Part shown: in pieces, positions 53,999 through 62,693 of the stretch
Layout of the letters: the number at the start of each line of letters is the position of its first letter
Numbering within the stretch: the stretch's first letter is position 1
Assembly (NCBI GenBank): GCA_020854035.1
Contig: JADZGE010000008.1
Location: forward strand, 1 to 64,000
Source: Burkholderiales bacterium
GTDB lineage: Bacteria > Pseudomonadota > Gammaproteobacteria > Burkholderiales > SG8-41
Direction of reading: 5' to 3'
Length of the DNA: 64,000 bases
Made by a program: the position numbers and the translations under genes
Notes under the pieces: model-generated
Seen by the model: the letters and a program-made list of their open reading frames with translations, nothing else
Database searches by the model: none
What the model was told of the DNA's origin: nothing

Positions 53999-54328
53999 TC
54001 AGCGCTTGCTCTCGCGCGTGATGCGCTCGAGCTCGTCGGGGCGGAGGATGTAGATGCGGGACACGTCGCCGCCGGGCGCCTCGACGTAGAGGATCGTCGC
54101 CTTCTCCGGCAGCATGCCGTGCACGATGGTGCGGTTCATCCGGTCGTAGATCAGCGCGCCGGCCGCGAGGCGCTTCACCTGGGAGCCGATCTCGACCAGC
54201 GGGAAGGCGTGCTGGCGCCCGGAGAGCTCTCCCACCTTGCCGTTCGCGGGGAGGAGCCGCGCCGGCTGGGCATGTGCCCCGCATGCGAGCGCCAGGCCCA
54301 GCACGAGGGCCGCGAGCATTCCGCGCAT
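53999..54328 (-). CDS. Small exported protein of unknown function
   Basis: A 109-residue protein with a Sec signal peptide ([21 protein letters not shown], cleavage after AHA about residue 20). The mature part has [21 protein letters not shown] and [24 protein letters not shown] do not recognise the family beyond similar hypothetical proteins beside miaB in Betaproteobacteria. I use the ATG at 54328, where the signal begins. miaB starts 19 bases downstream, so they may share a transcript. Confidence 0.75.
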   Translation of the reverse strand: MRGMLAALVLGLALACGAHAQPARLLPANGKVGELSGRQHAFPLVEIGSQVKRLAAGALIYDRMNRTIVHGMLPEKATILYVEAPGGDVSRIYILRPDELERITRESKR

Positions 54329-54420
54329 TGATTCACCGCAGCGTAACGAGTGAGCGCGCTTTGACGCCATGTCTGCCTTGCTCCGCCGCCGCCGGCGGCA
54401 TCTCGGGGAGCCCAATCATC

Positions 54421-54496
54421 TGGTGGCGAGTCAGGGATTTGAACCCCGGACCAACGGATTATGATTCCGCTGCTCTAACCGCTGAGCTAACTCGCC
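54421..54496 (-). tRNA. tRNA-Met (anticodon CAT)
   Basis: On the minus strand a complete 76-base cloverleaf: acceptor ggcgagt pairing with actcgcc, D arm agctcagcggttagagc, anticodon arm gcgga-atcataa-tccgt with anticodon CAT, T arm with ggttcaaat, and an encoded CCA end. The A32 and the gcggaatcataatccg arm match elongator tRNA-Met of related bacteria, and miaB proximity fits. A CAT tRNA-Ile2 (lysidine) cannot be fully excluded because the D-loop is short. Confidence 0.93.
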
Positions 54497-54682
54497 TCAG
54501 GAATCCGGCAGGCTTCCACCCCCCGGATTCCTCAATCGAGGAAGGAGCGGATTGTAGCGAAATCGGCGTCAATAAGCCACTGAATACCTGTCTGAATCCC
54601 GGATGCCGCGCATGGCCCCGCGCGCTTTCGCAATGGCCAATCCGGCAACGGGCAGCTACACTTCGTCGCCTGTCCAAAGGGA

Positions 54683-55861
54683 GTGTCGCGGCGCGTGGAT
54701 GCCGGGTTCGACATCGCGGTCGTGGGCGGGGGCCTCGTGGGCCTTGCCGTCGCCGCCGCGCTGCGCGAGCGCGGGATGCGCCTTGCCCTGATCGAGCCGC
54801 AGCCCGCGGCGGCGGACCCGGCACCGGAGTCCTGGGATAGCCGCGTCTACGCGATCAGCCCCGGTTCGGCGGCGTTCATGGAGGCCGTCGGCGCGTGGCA
54901 GGAGCTTGCCCCGGCGCGCGTGACGCGCGTCGAGCGCATGGAGATCCGGGGCGACGACGGCACGTCGCGGCTCGAATTCAGCGCCTACGATGCGGGATTG
55001 CCCGCGCTTGCCTACATCGTGGAGAACCGGCTCCTCCAGCGGGCACTGCAACGGGCCGCGGCCCGGGGCGGTCTCGACGCATTCCGCTCCGGGTGCGCCG
55101 CCCTTCGCCACGGCGCGCAGTCGGTGATCCTCACGCTCGCGGATGGCGCCGAGATTGCCGCGCGGCTCGTCATCGGCGCGGACGGCGCGGATTCGTGGGT
55201 GCGGCGCGCGGCGGGCATCGCCGCGACCCCGGTCGATTACGGGCAGGTCGCGGTGGTCGCGAATTTCTCCTGCGAGCGCCCGCACGGCGGCGTCGCCTGG
55301 CAGTGGTTCCGGCGCGACGGCGTGCTAGCGCTCCTGCCGCTGCCCGGTGAGCGTGCTTCGATGGTGTGGTCGACCGCCCGGGAGAACGGCGAGCGCCTGC
55401 TCGCGCTGCCCGCGGGCGAGCTTGCCGCCGAAACCGCGGCGGCGAGCCAGGGCGTGCTCGGCGCGCTCGAGGTCATCACGCCGCCCGCCGCATTCGCGCT
55501 CCGGTTGCAGCGGGTGGAGCGCTTCGTCGCGCCGCGCATCGCGCTCGCGGGCGACGCGGCGCATCACGTGCACCCGCTCGCCGGGCAGGGCGTGAACCTG
55601 GGCTTTCGCGATGCGCGGGAGCTTGCCGCCGTGCTGGCCGGCCGCGAGGCGCGCCATGATTGCGGCGACTACGCCGTGCTGCGCCGCTACGAGCGGGCGC
55701 GGCGGGAGGACGTGGCGGCGGTCGCGCTGGCGACGCATGGCCTGCAGAAACTTTTCGGCTACCATACGGTCTGGATCGCGAGGACCCGCAACGCGGGATT
55801 GAAGCTCGTCAACCTTCAGCCGCAGCTCAAGAACTTCCTGGTGCGGCGGGCGGTGGCTTGA
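54683..55861 (+). CDS. UbiH/UbiF/Coq6 family FAD-dependent ubiquinone hydroxylase
   Basis: A 392-residue flavoprotein monooxygenase of ubiquinone ring hydroxylation. Motifs: DIAVVGGGLVGLAVAAAL (FAD Rossmann), LVIGADGADSWVRRAAG (DG motif), and the GD motif IALAGDAAHHVHPLAGQGVNLGFRDARELA. The start is a GTG at 54683 behind aaaggga. miaB-tRNA-ubiF order matches E. coli. The exact position hydroxylated (UbiH, UbiF, UbiI or a multi-position UbiM/UbiL type) cannot be fixed, so no symbol is given. Confidence 0.93.
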   Translation: MSRRVDAGFDIAVVGGGLVGLAVAAALRERGMRLALIEPQPAAADPAPESWDSRVYAISPGSAAFMEAVGAWQELAPARVTRVERMEIRGDDGTSRLEFSAYDAGLPALAYIVENRLLQRALQRAAARGGLDAFRSGCAALRHGAQSVILTLADGAEIAARLVIGADGADSWVRRAAGIAATPVDYGQVAVVANFSCERPHGGVAWQWFRRDGVLALLPLPGERASMVWSTARENGERLLALPAGELAAETAAASQGVLGALEVITPPAAFALRLQRVERFVAPRIALAGDAAHHVHPLAGQGVNLGFRDARELAAVLAGREARHDCGDYAVLRRYERARREDVAAVALATHGLQKLFGYHTVWIARTRNAGLKLVNLQPQLKNFLVRRAVA

Positions 55862-55929
55862 GAGCGCCGCCGCGCGAGCGCCCGGGGAGGCACCCGGGAG
55901 ACCGCGGGTTCTTGCCACAGGGGAACGGA

Positions 55930-56646
55930 GTGCGACGAAACGTGTTGGGTGCGCTCGCCATCGCGGCGGGGCTCGCGGCGGGCGCCGCGCAGGCGAACGA
56001 TGCGGAAATCCGCAAGGCGATACAGGCGCGCTTCTCCGGGGCGCAGGTGGAGAGCGTCGCGATGACCCCGTTCCCCGGCATCTTCGAGGTCGTCGTCGGC
56101 GGGCGTGTCATCTACACCGACGAGAAGGGAAGCTTCATCTTCATCGGCACGCTGCTCGATACACGGGGCGCGAACGAGCGCAACCTCACCGGGGAGCGCA
56201 CCGCCCAGCTCGCCGCGGACGCGCTCGCCCGCTCCACCGCCACCGCGATCAAGCGCACGCGCGGCAACGGCAAACGCATCATCTACACGCTGGAGGATCC
56301 GAACTGCGGCTACTGCAAGGCGTTCTACCGCGAGCTCGCGAAGCTGAACAACGTCACCGTCTACACCTTCCTCTGGCCGATCCTGTCGGAGGACTCGGTC
56401 GCGAAGTCGAAGGCGGTGTGGTGCGCCAGGGACCGCGTGAAGGCGTGGGAGGACCTGATGGGGCGGGGCGTGGCGCCGCAGAACCCGGGCAACTGCGACA
56501 CGCCCGTCGAGCGCGTCAAGGAGCTGGCGCAGCGGCTCGGCGCCCGCGGCACGCCCGCGGTCTATCTCGCCGACGGACGCCAGCTTCCCGGCCTGATCCC
56601 CGCCGATCGCCTCGAGGAAGCGCTGAGCGGCGTCGCAGCGAAATAG
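55930..56646 (+). CDS. Thiol:disulfide interchange protein DsbC-like
   Basis: A 238-residue periplasmic disulfide isomerase. Signal peptide (1-22, ending AQA), N-terminal dimerisation domain (about 23-85), linker, then a thioredoxin-fold domain with the active site EDPNCGYC (C126, C129) and a second cysteine pair at C165 and C189 with the same spacing as E. coli DsbC. GTPAVYLADGRQLPG carries the cis-Pro loop. The start is a GTG at 55930. Follows the hydroxylase gene by 68 bases, a common betaproteobacterial pairing. Confidence 0.93.
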   Translation: MRRNVLGALAIAAGLAAGAAQANDAEIRKAIQARFSGAQVESVAMTPFPGIFEVVVGGRVIYTDEKGSFIFIGTLLDTRGANERNLTGERTAQLAADALARSTATAIKRTRGNGKRIIYTLEDPNCGYCKAFYRELAKLNNVTVYTFLWPILSEDSVAKSKAVWCARDRVKAWEDLMGRGVAPQNPGNCDTPVERVKELAQRLGARGTPAVYLADGRQLPGLIPADRLEEALSGVAAK

Positions 56647-56698
56647 CGGCAGGCACCCGTCCCGTCAACATCTGCCCGCCTGCCGCGTTCAGGCGGGA

Positions 56699-57409
56699 AT
56701 GGGCTTACTCGCGGGTAGCTGGAGCGGTCCCGGCGCGCGCGGCGCGCAGGCGGCGCGCAAGCGCCTGGCCGTCACGCTCGCGGTTTCAGTCCTGTGCCAC
56801 GCCTCGCTCACGGCACGAACCGGGACGCCCAGGCCGCGCGCCCCGGGCGGCTTTCCGCAGGTTGCCCTTTCCGTGCGCGTGGAGCCCGTGACGGGCGTCG
56901 CCGCGGCAGCCGACCCCGTTGCGGTCACGGACCCAGCGGGGACGGCGTCCCTCGCCGTTCCCGAACCGGGGGCGCGGGCGGCACCCGCCCGCCCGGCGCC
57001 CACGGCGGCGCCCGCCATGAAACCCGCCGCGCATCCGGACGCGGCTCACGGGGTGAGCGCGACTGGCGCATCCGCGCTCGATACCAACTGGTATACGGCG
57101 CGGGAACTCGACGTCTATCCGCGGCCGGTTTCGCCCGCCGAGCTCGATTCCGCGCTCGCCGGGCAGTTCCTCGGCGCGGCGGGCCGCGTGCTCCTCTGGC
57201 TGCGGATCAGCGAACGCGGCGAGGTGGTCGAGGTGAGCGCGGGCGGGCGCGCCACGCCGGCGACCACGGTCGCGGCGGCCCGCGCCGCTCTCTCCTCGGT
57301 GCGCTTCGAGCCTGCCCGCAAGGACGAGCGCGCGGTGCGAAGCCGGATCCTGCTGAGCGTGAGCCCTGCCGCGGGCGGCGGCACGCGGCAGGCCGAGCCG
57401 CCGGAATAG
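56699..57409 (+). CDS. TonB-like C-terminal domain protein, atypical
   Basis: A 236-residue protein: short N-terminus with one weak hydrophobic segment (about 24-37, LAVTLAVSVLCHASL), a long Pro/Ala linker (about 45-125), and a C-terminal region (about 130-225) starting LDTNWYTARELDVYP then VLLWLRISERGEVVEV and SSVRFEPARKD, resembling the TonB fold or periplasmic TonB-related proteins. A canonical YP-type TonB end is not present. Start ATG 56699 behind ggcggga. It may form a pair with the dsbC-like gene. Function uncertain. Confidence 0.7.
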   Translation: MGLLAGSWSGPGARGAQAARKRLAVTLAVSVLCHASLTARTGTPRPRAPGGFPQVALSVRVEPVTGVAAAADPVAVTDPAGTASLAVPEPGARAAPARPAPTAAPAMKPAAHPDAAHGVSATGASALDTNWYTARELDVYPRPVSPAELDSALAGQFLGAAGRVLLWLRISERGEVVEVSAGGRATPATTVAAARAALSSVRFEPARKDERAVRSRILLSVSPAAGGGTRQAEPPE

Positions 57410-57492
57410 CCGGCGGCGGGAAGTCCGCCTCGACTGGACTGCGGAAAGCAGGGTCGTGGCCGATCACGGCCGCGCTCGGCGCTTGCGCGCGA

Positions 57493-58731
57493 TCACCGGG
57501 ACTGGAAGTTCTTCGGCAGCAGCACCCACATGCGCAGGCGCTGCTTCATGCGGCCCGCTTCGCGCGCGGCCTCCTCGCCGTAGCCCCAGAAGTAATCGGC
57601 GCGGACGGCGCCCCGAATGGCGCTGCCCGTGTCCTGCGCCAGAACGAGCTGGTTCATCGGGCGATTGGTGAGCGGCCACGTGGTCGCGATGAAAACTGGC
57701 GCGCCGAGCGGTACGAAACGCGGATCGACGGCGATGCTGCGGCGCGGAGTAAGGGGCACGCCCAGCGCGCCGGGCGGCCCCGCGCCGGTTGCAGTCAGCT
57801 CCCGGAAGAACACGTAGCGGGCGTTCTGGTTGAGCAGTTCGGTCAACTTACCCGGGTTGGCGCGCGCCCATGCCTTGATGCCCTGCATGGAAGCTTCGGA
57901 CGGCGCGAGCTCCCCGCGTTCGACCAGGAGCCTCCCGATGGAACGGTAGGGATAGCCGTTGTGGTCGCCGAAGCCGACGCGGATCGTTTCACCGGAATCG
58001 AGCGCGATGCGCCCCGAGCCCTGGATCTGGAGAAAAAAAAGTTCCACCGGATCGTCCACCCAGGCAATCTCGCGCCCGGCGCCGGCGCGGCCCTGCTCGA
58101 TGCCCGCGCGATCGAGATAGGGCACGACGCGACGGCCGTCGAGCCGGCCACGCAGCGCGAGCCCCTTCAGTTCCGGGTGCAGCTCCGCGAGATCGACGAC
58201 CAGCAGATCTTCCGGCACGGCGAGCACGGGGAAGCGGTAGCGCTCGCTCGCGCGGCGGCTGCCCCGAAGGAGCGGTTCGTAGTAGCCGGTGAGCAGTCCC
58301 TCGCCGGCGCCGTCGCCGGACACGACCCGGTACGGCTTGAGGCGCGTTTCGAAGAAGCGCCGCGCCGTCTCCCGGTCGGGTGCGGGCATCGCATGCGCGG
58401 CGGCGCACGACTCGCGGAAGGCTGCCGGCATGCCGGGCGACCGGCAGCTTGCGCGGAATGCCCCCCACGCCGCCGCGGGATCGTCGGCGCGCCATCCCGG
58501 CAGATCCTTCCAGTCGGCGGGGCGCAGCGCGGACGGATCGATCGCCGCCCGCGGCGGAGCGGGCTCGACCGCGGGCGGCCCGGGCTCGACCTCGGGCGCG
58601 GGAAGCGCTTCGGCGGCGGGCGGGGGCGCGGTCCCGGTAACCGGCGGCGGTGCGGGTTTGGGCGCGAGCGCTTCGCAGCCCGCCATCAGGAGCGCGCCGG
58701 CTGCCGCCGGTGCGAGGAGACGATACCGCAC
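57493..58731 (-). CDS. mltA: Membrane-bound lytic murein transglycosylase A
   Basis: A 412-residue outer-membrane lipoprotein that cleaves peptidoglycan, forming 1,6-anhydromuramic ends. Lipobox LLMAGC (Cys about 19), a Pro/Ala linker to about 65, the MltA domain (LLTGYYEPLLRGSR, FFLQIQGSGRIALDSG) and the 3D domain with VLAQDTGSAIRGAVRADYFWGYG holding the catalytic Asp. I use the GTG at 58731 (VRYRLLAPAAAG) because it gives a proper lipoprotein leader; the frame stays open to an upstream ATG at 58803. Confidence 0.95.
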   Translation of the reverse strand: MRYRLLAPAAAGALLMAGCEALAPKPAPPPVTGTAPPPAAEALPAPEVEPGPPAVEPAPPRAAIDPSALRPADWKDLPGWRADDPAAAWGAFRASCRSPGMPAAFRESCAAAHAMPAPDRETARRFFETRLKPYRVVSGDGAGEGLLTGYYEPLLRGSRRASERYRFPVLAVPEDLLVVDLAELHPELKGLALRGRLDGRRVVPYLDRAGIEQGRAGAGREIAWVDDPVELFFLQIQGSGRIALDSGETIRVGFGDHNGYPYRSIGRLLVERGELAPSEASMQGIKAWARANPGKLTELLNQNARYVFFRELTATGAGPPGALGVPLTPRRSIAVDPRFVPLGAPVFIATTWPLTNRPMNQLVLAQDTGSAIRGAVRADYFWGYGEEAAREAGRMKQRLRMWVLLPKNFQSR

Positions 58732-58789
58732 CGCCCGCGCCGCGCCGCGGTGATTGACACGGCCGCCGGGTCCGCTAGATTGCGGCTCG

Positions 58790-58912
58790 ATGACTGCCCT
58801 CATGTGGTTCGTCGCCGAGGCCGCGGTGGCGCTCGCCCTGCTCGTTTTCATCGTCTGGTGGACCTGGCCGCGCCGCGACCGCCGGCGAGACCGCGAGGGC
58901 GGGGAAAAATAG
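58790..58912 (+). CDS. 40-residue single-helix membrane peptide
   Basis: Translation begins MTALMWFVAEAAVALALL and continues VFIVWWTWPRRD, then a charged tail REGGEK. One clear membrane helix (about 5-26) with a Trp/Arg-rich inner end. It is too short for ordinary ORF cut-offs. A tagatt -10-like box ends nine bases before the ATG and no ribosome site is seen, suggesting a leaderless start. Divergent from mltA and convergent with apaG. Function unknown. Confidence 0.55.
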   Translation: MTALMWFVAEAAVALALLVFIVWWTWPRRDRRRDREGGEK

Positions 58913-58933
58913 CCGGCGGGGCAGTGCACGGAT

Positions 58934-59314
58934 TCAATGAAGGACGCGCGGCATCGACAGCGTGAACTCCGGTATCGGCGCATCGAACTCGACACCGTCC
59001 TTGCCGCGCATCCGGTAGCTGCCGCGCATGGTTCCGACCGGCGTCGCGATCGCCGTGCCGCTGGTGTAGCGAAAGCTCTCGCCCGGCGCGAGCACGGGTT
59101 GTTCGCCGACCACGCCCCTGCCGCGCACTTCCTGCACGCGGCCGTTCGCGTCGGTGATGATCCAGTGGCGGGTGAGGAGCTGCGCGGTCACCGTCCCGGT
59201 GTTGACGAGGGTGATGGAATAGGCGAAGACGTGCCGGCCGGCGGCGGGATCCGACTGCCCGGCGACGAACTCGGCGCGCGCCGACACCGTGACCTCGTAC
59301 TTGCCTGCCGCCAT
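58934..59314 (-). CDS. apaG: ApaG protein
   Basis: A 126-residue ApaG/DUF525 beta-sandwich protein: YSITLVNTGTVTAQLLTRHWIITDANGRVQEVRGRGVVGEQPVLAPGESFRYTSGT is textbook order, followed by GTMRGSYRMRGKDG. In E. coli it lies with apaH and ksgA and affects cobalt resistance and dinucleotide polyphosphates; here it stands beside rpe as in many Betaproteobacteria. I take the ATG at 59314 (MAAGKYEVTVSAR). Confidence 0.96.
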   Translation of the reverse strand: MAAGKYEVTVSARAEFVAGQSDPAAGRHVFAYSITLVNTGTVTAQLLTRHWIITDANGRVQEVRGRGVVGEQPVLAPGESFRYTSGTAIATPVGTMRGSYRMRGKDGVEFDAPIPEFTLSMPRVLH

Positions 59315-59406
59315 GCGGGGGATTCTTGAGCAATCCGGGGCGCCGCGCAAGCGAGCGGTCACGGACGGGAACCGGAATCCGCTCCATCCCGGCCGCAACG
59401 CAGCAC

Positions 59407-59436
59407 GTGCCTGAATCCGAAATAGGCACTAGAATC
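59407..59436 (+). promoter_or_regulatory. Promoter-like motif of rpe, shared with mgtE
   Basis: GTGCCT-N5-CGAAATAGG-N2-CTAGAATC with GTGCCT and TAGAAT 17 bases apart, in the same spacing as the copy at 38736-38765. Transcription would begin near 59442, about 20 bases before the rpe ATG. Confidence 0.5.
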
Positions 59437-59461
59437 CACGCTCGCAGAAAGCCCGCGCCCC

Positions 59462-60133
59462 ATGGCCTGCCGCATCGCACCGAGCATACTGTCGGCGAAC
59501 TTCGCGAAACTCGGCGACGAGGTCGGGAAGGTCGTCGCCGCGGGGGCCGACCTCGTGCATTTCGACGTGATGGACAACCATTACGTGCCGAATCTCACGA
59601 TCGGGCCGCTCGTCTGCGAGGCGATCGCGCCGCTCGTCGCGGTGCCGGTCGACGTGCATCTCATGATCCGGCCGGTGGATCGCATCGTCCCCGACTTCGC
59701 GCGAGCCGGGGCGAAGATCATTTCCTTCCATCCCGAGGCGTCCGACCACGTGGACCGGACCATCGGGCTCATCCGGGAGCACGGCTGCAAGGCGGGGCTC
59801 GCGTTCAATCCCGCGACGCCGCTCTCGTACCTCGACCATGTCATGGACAAGCTCGACTTGATCCTCGTGATGTCGGTCAATCCCGGGTTCGGCGGGCAGG
59901 AATTCATTCCCGGCACGCTGGCGAAGCTCGCCACGGTGCGCGAGCGGGTGCAGGCGAGCGGGCGCGACATCTGGGTGGAGGTCGACGGCGGCGTGAAGGT
60001 CGAGAACATCGCCGCGATCGCGCGTGCCGGGGGTGACACCTTCGTCGCCGGCTCGGCGATCTTCAAGTCGAAGGATTATGCGGCCACCATCGCGGCGATG
60101 CGCGCGGAGCTGGCGAAGGTCGGGCAGGATTAG
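59462..60133 (+). CDS. rpe: Ribulose-phosphate 3-epimerase
   Basis: A 223-residue TIM-barrel epimerase interconverting ribulose-5-P and xylulose-5-P. Metal ligands and acids: [24 protein letters not shown] (His and Asp), [21 protein letters not shown] (Asp-less loop), [11 protein letters not shown] (catalytic Asp). Length is normal. The TAG stop is in the left arm of an intergenic palindrome. gph follows 167 bases later. Confidence 0.98.
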   Translation: MACRIAPSILSANFAKLGDEVGKVVAAGADLVHFDVMDNHYVPNLTIGPLVCEAIAPLVAVPVDVHLMIRPVDRIVPDFARAGAKIISFHPEASDHVDRTIGLIREHGCKAGLAFNPATPLSYLDHVMDKLDLILVMSVNPGFGGQEFIPGTLAKLATVRERVQASGRDIWVEVDGGVKVENIAAIARAGGDTFVAGSAIFKSKDYAATIAAMRAELAKVGQD

Positions 60134-60295
60134 CCGCAGAGGCGGGCAGACGCGGAGAAGACCAGGAGCCGACGCGTCGGCGTTGCGCGCCATGACGTCG
60201 AAACCGACGTGCCGCTTCGGGTTTGTGCCGACCCCTGTTTTTCTGTCGACCATGATTCTTCCATGACCTCTCCGCGCCTCCGCGTCTCTGCGGCT
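60132..60295. repeat. Imperfect palindromic intergenic element, family 1 (largest copy)
   Basis: Left arm agccgcagaggcgggcagac then gcggag (60132-60156); right arm ctccgcgcctccgcgtctct then gcggct (60269-60295). The reverse of the right end, AGCCGCAGAGACGCGGAGGC, matches the left arm closely. Inside are smaller palindromes (ccgacgcgtcgg; acgtcg-aaac-cgacgt). The left arm begins inside the rpe stop codon and the right arm ends five bases before gph. Confidence 0.7.
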
Positions 60296-60300
60296 CGATC

Positions 60301-60987
60301 ATGACAAAGCGCTTTCCGCTGCACGTCAAGGCGGTGATGATCGATCTCGACGGCACGCTCGTCGACTCGATCCCCGACCTTGCCGCCGCGGCCAACGGCA
60401 TGCTGCGCGAGCTCGGCCGCCCGGCGCTGCCGGTGGAGCTCATCCGTACCTTCGTCGGCAAGGGCCTACCCAATCTCGTCGCGCGATCGCTGAACGGCTC
60501 GCTCGACGCGGACATCGAGCCGGTGCTGCTCGAGCGGGCGATGCCGGTATACGAACGCTGCTACGCCGGGACGAACGGCCGGCACGCCACCATTTATCCC
60601 GGCGTCCTCGACGGGCTCGCGGCGTTGCGCGCGGCAGGCTTCCCGCTCGCCTGCGTCACGAACAAAGCGGAGCGCTTCACGCTGCCGCTCATCGAGATGA
60701 TGGGCCTCTCCGGCTACTTCTCCCGGGTCGTGGCGGGCGACACGCTGCCGCAGAAGAAGCCCGACCCGGCGCCGCTCCTCCACGCCTGCCGCGGCTTCGG
60801 CGTCGCGCCCTCCGGGATGCTCCTCATCGGCGACTCCCTGAACGACGCGCAGGCGGCCCGCGCCGCCGGGTGCCCGGTGTTTTGCGTTTCCTACGGCTAC
60901 AACGAGGGCCGGGACGTGCGGGAACTCGACGTTGATGCTATAGTCGACACACTCGCTGAAGCCGCCACGCTCATCAGCAGGAACTGA
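60301..60987 (+). CDS. gph: Phosphoglycolate phosphatase
   Basis: A 228-residue HAD phosphatase removing phosphate from 2-phosphoglycolate. Motif I MIDLDGTLVDSIPDLA, motif II VTNKAERF, motif III QKKPDPAPL and motif IV IGDSLNDAQAARAAG are all intact. Near rpe and trpE as in many proteobacteria. A tatagt -10-like box in its 3' end (60939-60944) might serve trpE. Confidence 0.95.
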   Translation: MTKRFPLHVKAVMIDLDGTLVDSIPDLAAAANGMLRELGRPALPVELIRTFVGKGLPNLVARSLNGSLDADIEPVLLERAMPVYERCYAGTNGRHATIYPGVLDGLAALRAAGFPLACVTNKAERFTLPLIEMMGLSGYFSRVVAGDTLPQKKPDPAPLLHACRGFGVAPSGMLLIGDSLNDAQAARAAGCPVFCVSYGYNEGRDVRELDVDAIVDTLAEAATLISRN

Positions 60988-61017
60988 CGGAAGGTTTCCG
61001 GCACGGCCGGCACGGTC

Positions 61018-61140
61018 ATGCACCACACGGACTACGGAAAGAACGGACCGGCGACGGCCGCGCGCCGCTGGCGCCCCTGGCGCCGCTCGTCCGCCGGCCG
61101 GCGCGCGCGCTAGGGCGCGCCCGCCCGTTTCTCTTTCCTC
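61018..61140 (+). promoter_or_regulatory. Candidate trp leader/attenuator upstream of trpE
   Basis: An open frame at 61018-61113 (31 codons) contains two Trp codons close together (RRWRPWRRS, TGG at 61069 and 61078). The Trp region overlaps a ggcgcc-cct-ggcgcc hairpin. Further on, ggcgcgc (61100-61106) pairs with gcgcgcc (61115-61121), followed by cgcccgtttctctttc, a poor terminator tail. The leader ATG has no ribosome site and its first codons resemble a family 1 repeat, so this may be chance. Confidence 0.3.
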
Positions 61141-61161
61141 GTTCCGGCAGCAGGTGAGACC

Positions 61162-62637
61162 ATGACCGAAGTCGAGTTCGACACGCGCGCGCGCGCGGGC
61201 TATGACCGCATCCCCGTGGTGCTCGAGACCTTCGCGGATCTCGATACGCCGCTCTCGATCTACCTCAAGCTCGCCAGCGGCCCCTTTACCTACCTTCTCG
61301 AGTCGGTGGTGGGCGGGGAGCGCTTCGGGCGCTACTCCTTCATCGGGCTTGCCGCCGCGACGCGCCTCGAAGTGCGCGGGCACACCTGTTCGGAGGTGAG
61401 CGGCGGGCGCGTCCTCGCCAGCGCCGAGCGCGCCGACCCGCTCGCCTTCGTGAACGACTATCTCGGGCGCTTCCGCGTGGCGCAGGACGCGAAGCTCCCG
61501 CGTTTCTGCGGGGGACTCGTCGGCTACTTCGGCTACGACACCGTGCGCTACATCGAGCGCCGCCTCGCCGCGACCGCGAAGCCGGACGAGCTGAATGTCC
61601 CCGACATCCTGCTCCTCGTCTCCGAGGAGATCGCGATCGTGGACAACCTCTCCGGGAAACTGAAGCTCGTGGTCTACGCGCGGCCCGATGCGCCCGGCGC
61701 GTACGCCGCCGCGCGAGCGCGGCTCGCCGAGCTCCTCGCGCGATTGCGCGCGCCGGTCGCCATCCCGCCCGACGCGTCGGGCGTCCCGGAGCCCCCCGTC
61801 TCCGGCTTCGGCGAGGCGGCCTACCATCGCGCGGTGGAGCGCGCCAAGCGCTACGTCCACGACGGCGACATCATGCAGGTCGTGCCTTCACAGCGCCTGT
61901 CGAAACCGTTCCGCGCCTCGCCCCTCGCGCTCTACCGGGCGCTGCGCACGATCAACCCGTCGCCGTACATGTACTACTTCGACTTCGGCGATTTCCACGT
62001 GGTCGGCGCGTCCCCCGAGATTCTCGCCCGGCTCGAGGGCGACACGGTGACGGTGCGCCCGATCGCGGGCACCCGCCGCCGCGGCGCGACGCCCGCGGAG
62101 GATGCCGCGCTCGCCGAGGAACTCCTCGCCGACGAGAAGGAGCGAGCCGAGCACATCATGCTGGTGGATCTCGGCCGGAACGACGTCGGGCGCGTCGCCC
62201 GCACCGGCACCGTCAGGATCACCGAACGCATGGTGATCGAGCGCTACTCGCACGTGATGCATATCGTCACCAACGTCGAGGGCACACTCAAGCCGGGCCT
62301 CAACGCGATCGACGTGCTGCGCGCGACCTTTCCCGCCGGCACCGTCTCGGGGGCGCCCAAGGTGCGCGCGATGGAGATCATCGACGAGCTGGAGCCCGTG
62401 AAGCGCGGTATCTACGCCGGGGCGGTCGGCTACCTCGGCTTCCACGGCAACATGGACGTCGCCATTGCGCTCCGCACCGGGGTCGTCAAGGACGGGAAAC
62501 TCCACGTGCAGGCGGGCGGGGGGATCGTCGCGGATTCGCAGCCGGCCGCCGAGTGGCAGGAAACGCAGAGCAAGGCGCGGGCGCTGCTGCGGGCGGCGGA
62601 GCTGGCGGAAGGCGGTCTCGACACCCGGCTCGGGTAG
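61162..62637 (+). CDS. trpE: Anthranilate synthase component I
   Basis: A 491-residue chorismate-using subunit, first step of tryptophan synthesis. N-terminal Trp-feedback region includes LESVVGGERFGRYSFIG; catalytic part has DIMQVVPSQRLS, RTINPSPYMYYFDFGDFHVVGASPEILAR, ADEKERAEHIMLVDLGRNDVGRV, and TFPAGTVSGAPKVRAMEIIDELEPVKRG. Start ATG behind aggtgag. Unusually, an unrelated membrane gene separates it from trpG. Confidence 0.98.
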   Translation: MTEVEFDTRARAGYDRIPVVLETFADLDTPLSIYLKLASGPFTYLLESVVGGERFGRYSFIGLAAATRLEVRGHTCSEVSGGRVLASAERADPLAFVNDYLGRFRVAQDAKLPRFCGGLVGYFGYDTVRYIERRLAATAKPDELNVPDILLLVSEEIAIVDNLSGKLKLVVYARPDAPGAYAAARARLAELLARLRAPVAIPPDASGVPEPPVSGFGEAAYHRAVERAKRYVHDGDIMQVVPSQRLSKPFRASPLALYRALRTINPSPYMYYFDFGDFHVVGASPEILARLEGDTVTVRPIAGTRRRGATPAEDAALAEELLADEKERAEHIMLVDLGRNDVGRVARTGTVRITERMVIERYSHVMHIVTNVEGTLKPGLNAIDVLRATFPAGTVSGAPKVRAMEIIDELEPVKRGIYAGAVGYLGFHGNMDVAIALRTGVVKDGKLHVQAGGGIVADSQPAAEWQETQSKARALLRAAELAEGGLDTRLG

Positions 62638-62693
62638 GCAAGTTCTGGAAAAGAGCCGGCTCGCCGTTTCCGCGCAGGCGGGAATCCGATTGC

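Noticed and set aside
54421-54496. Reading the CAT tRNA as tRNA-Ile2
   Set aside because: The short D-loop and ttggtc variable loop recall Ile2, but A32, the anticodon arm and the position next to miaB favour elongator tRNA-Met. Not fully excluded.
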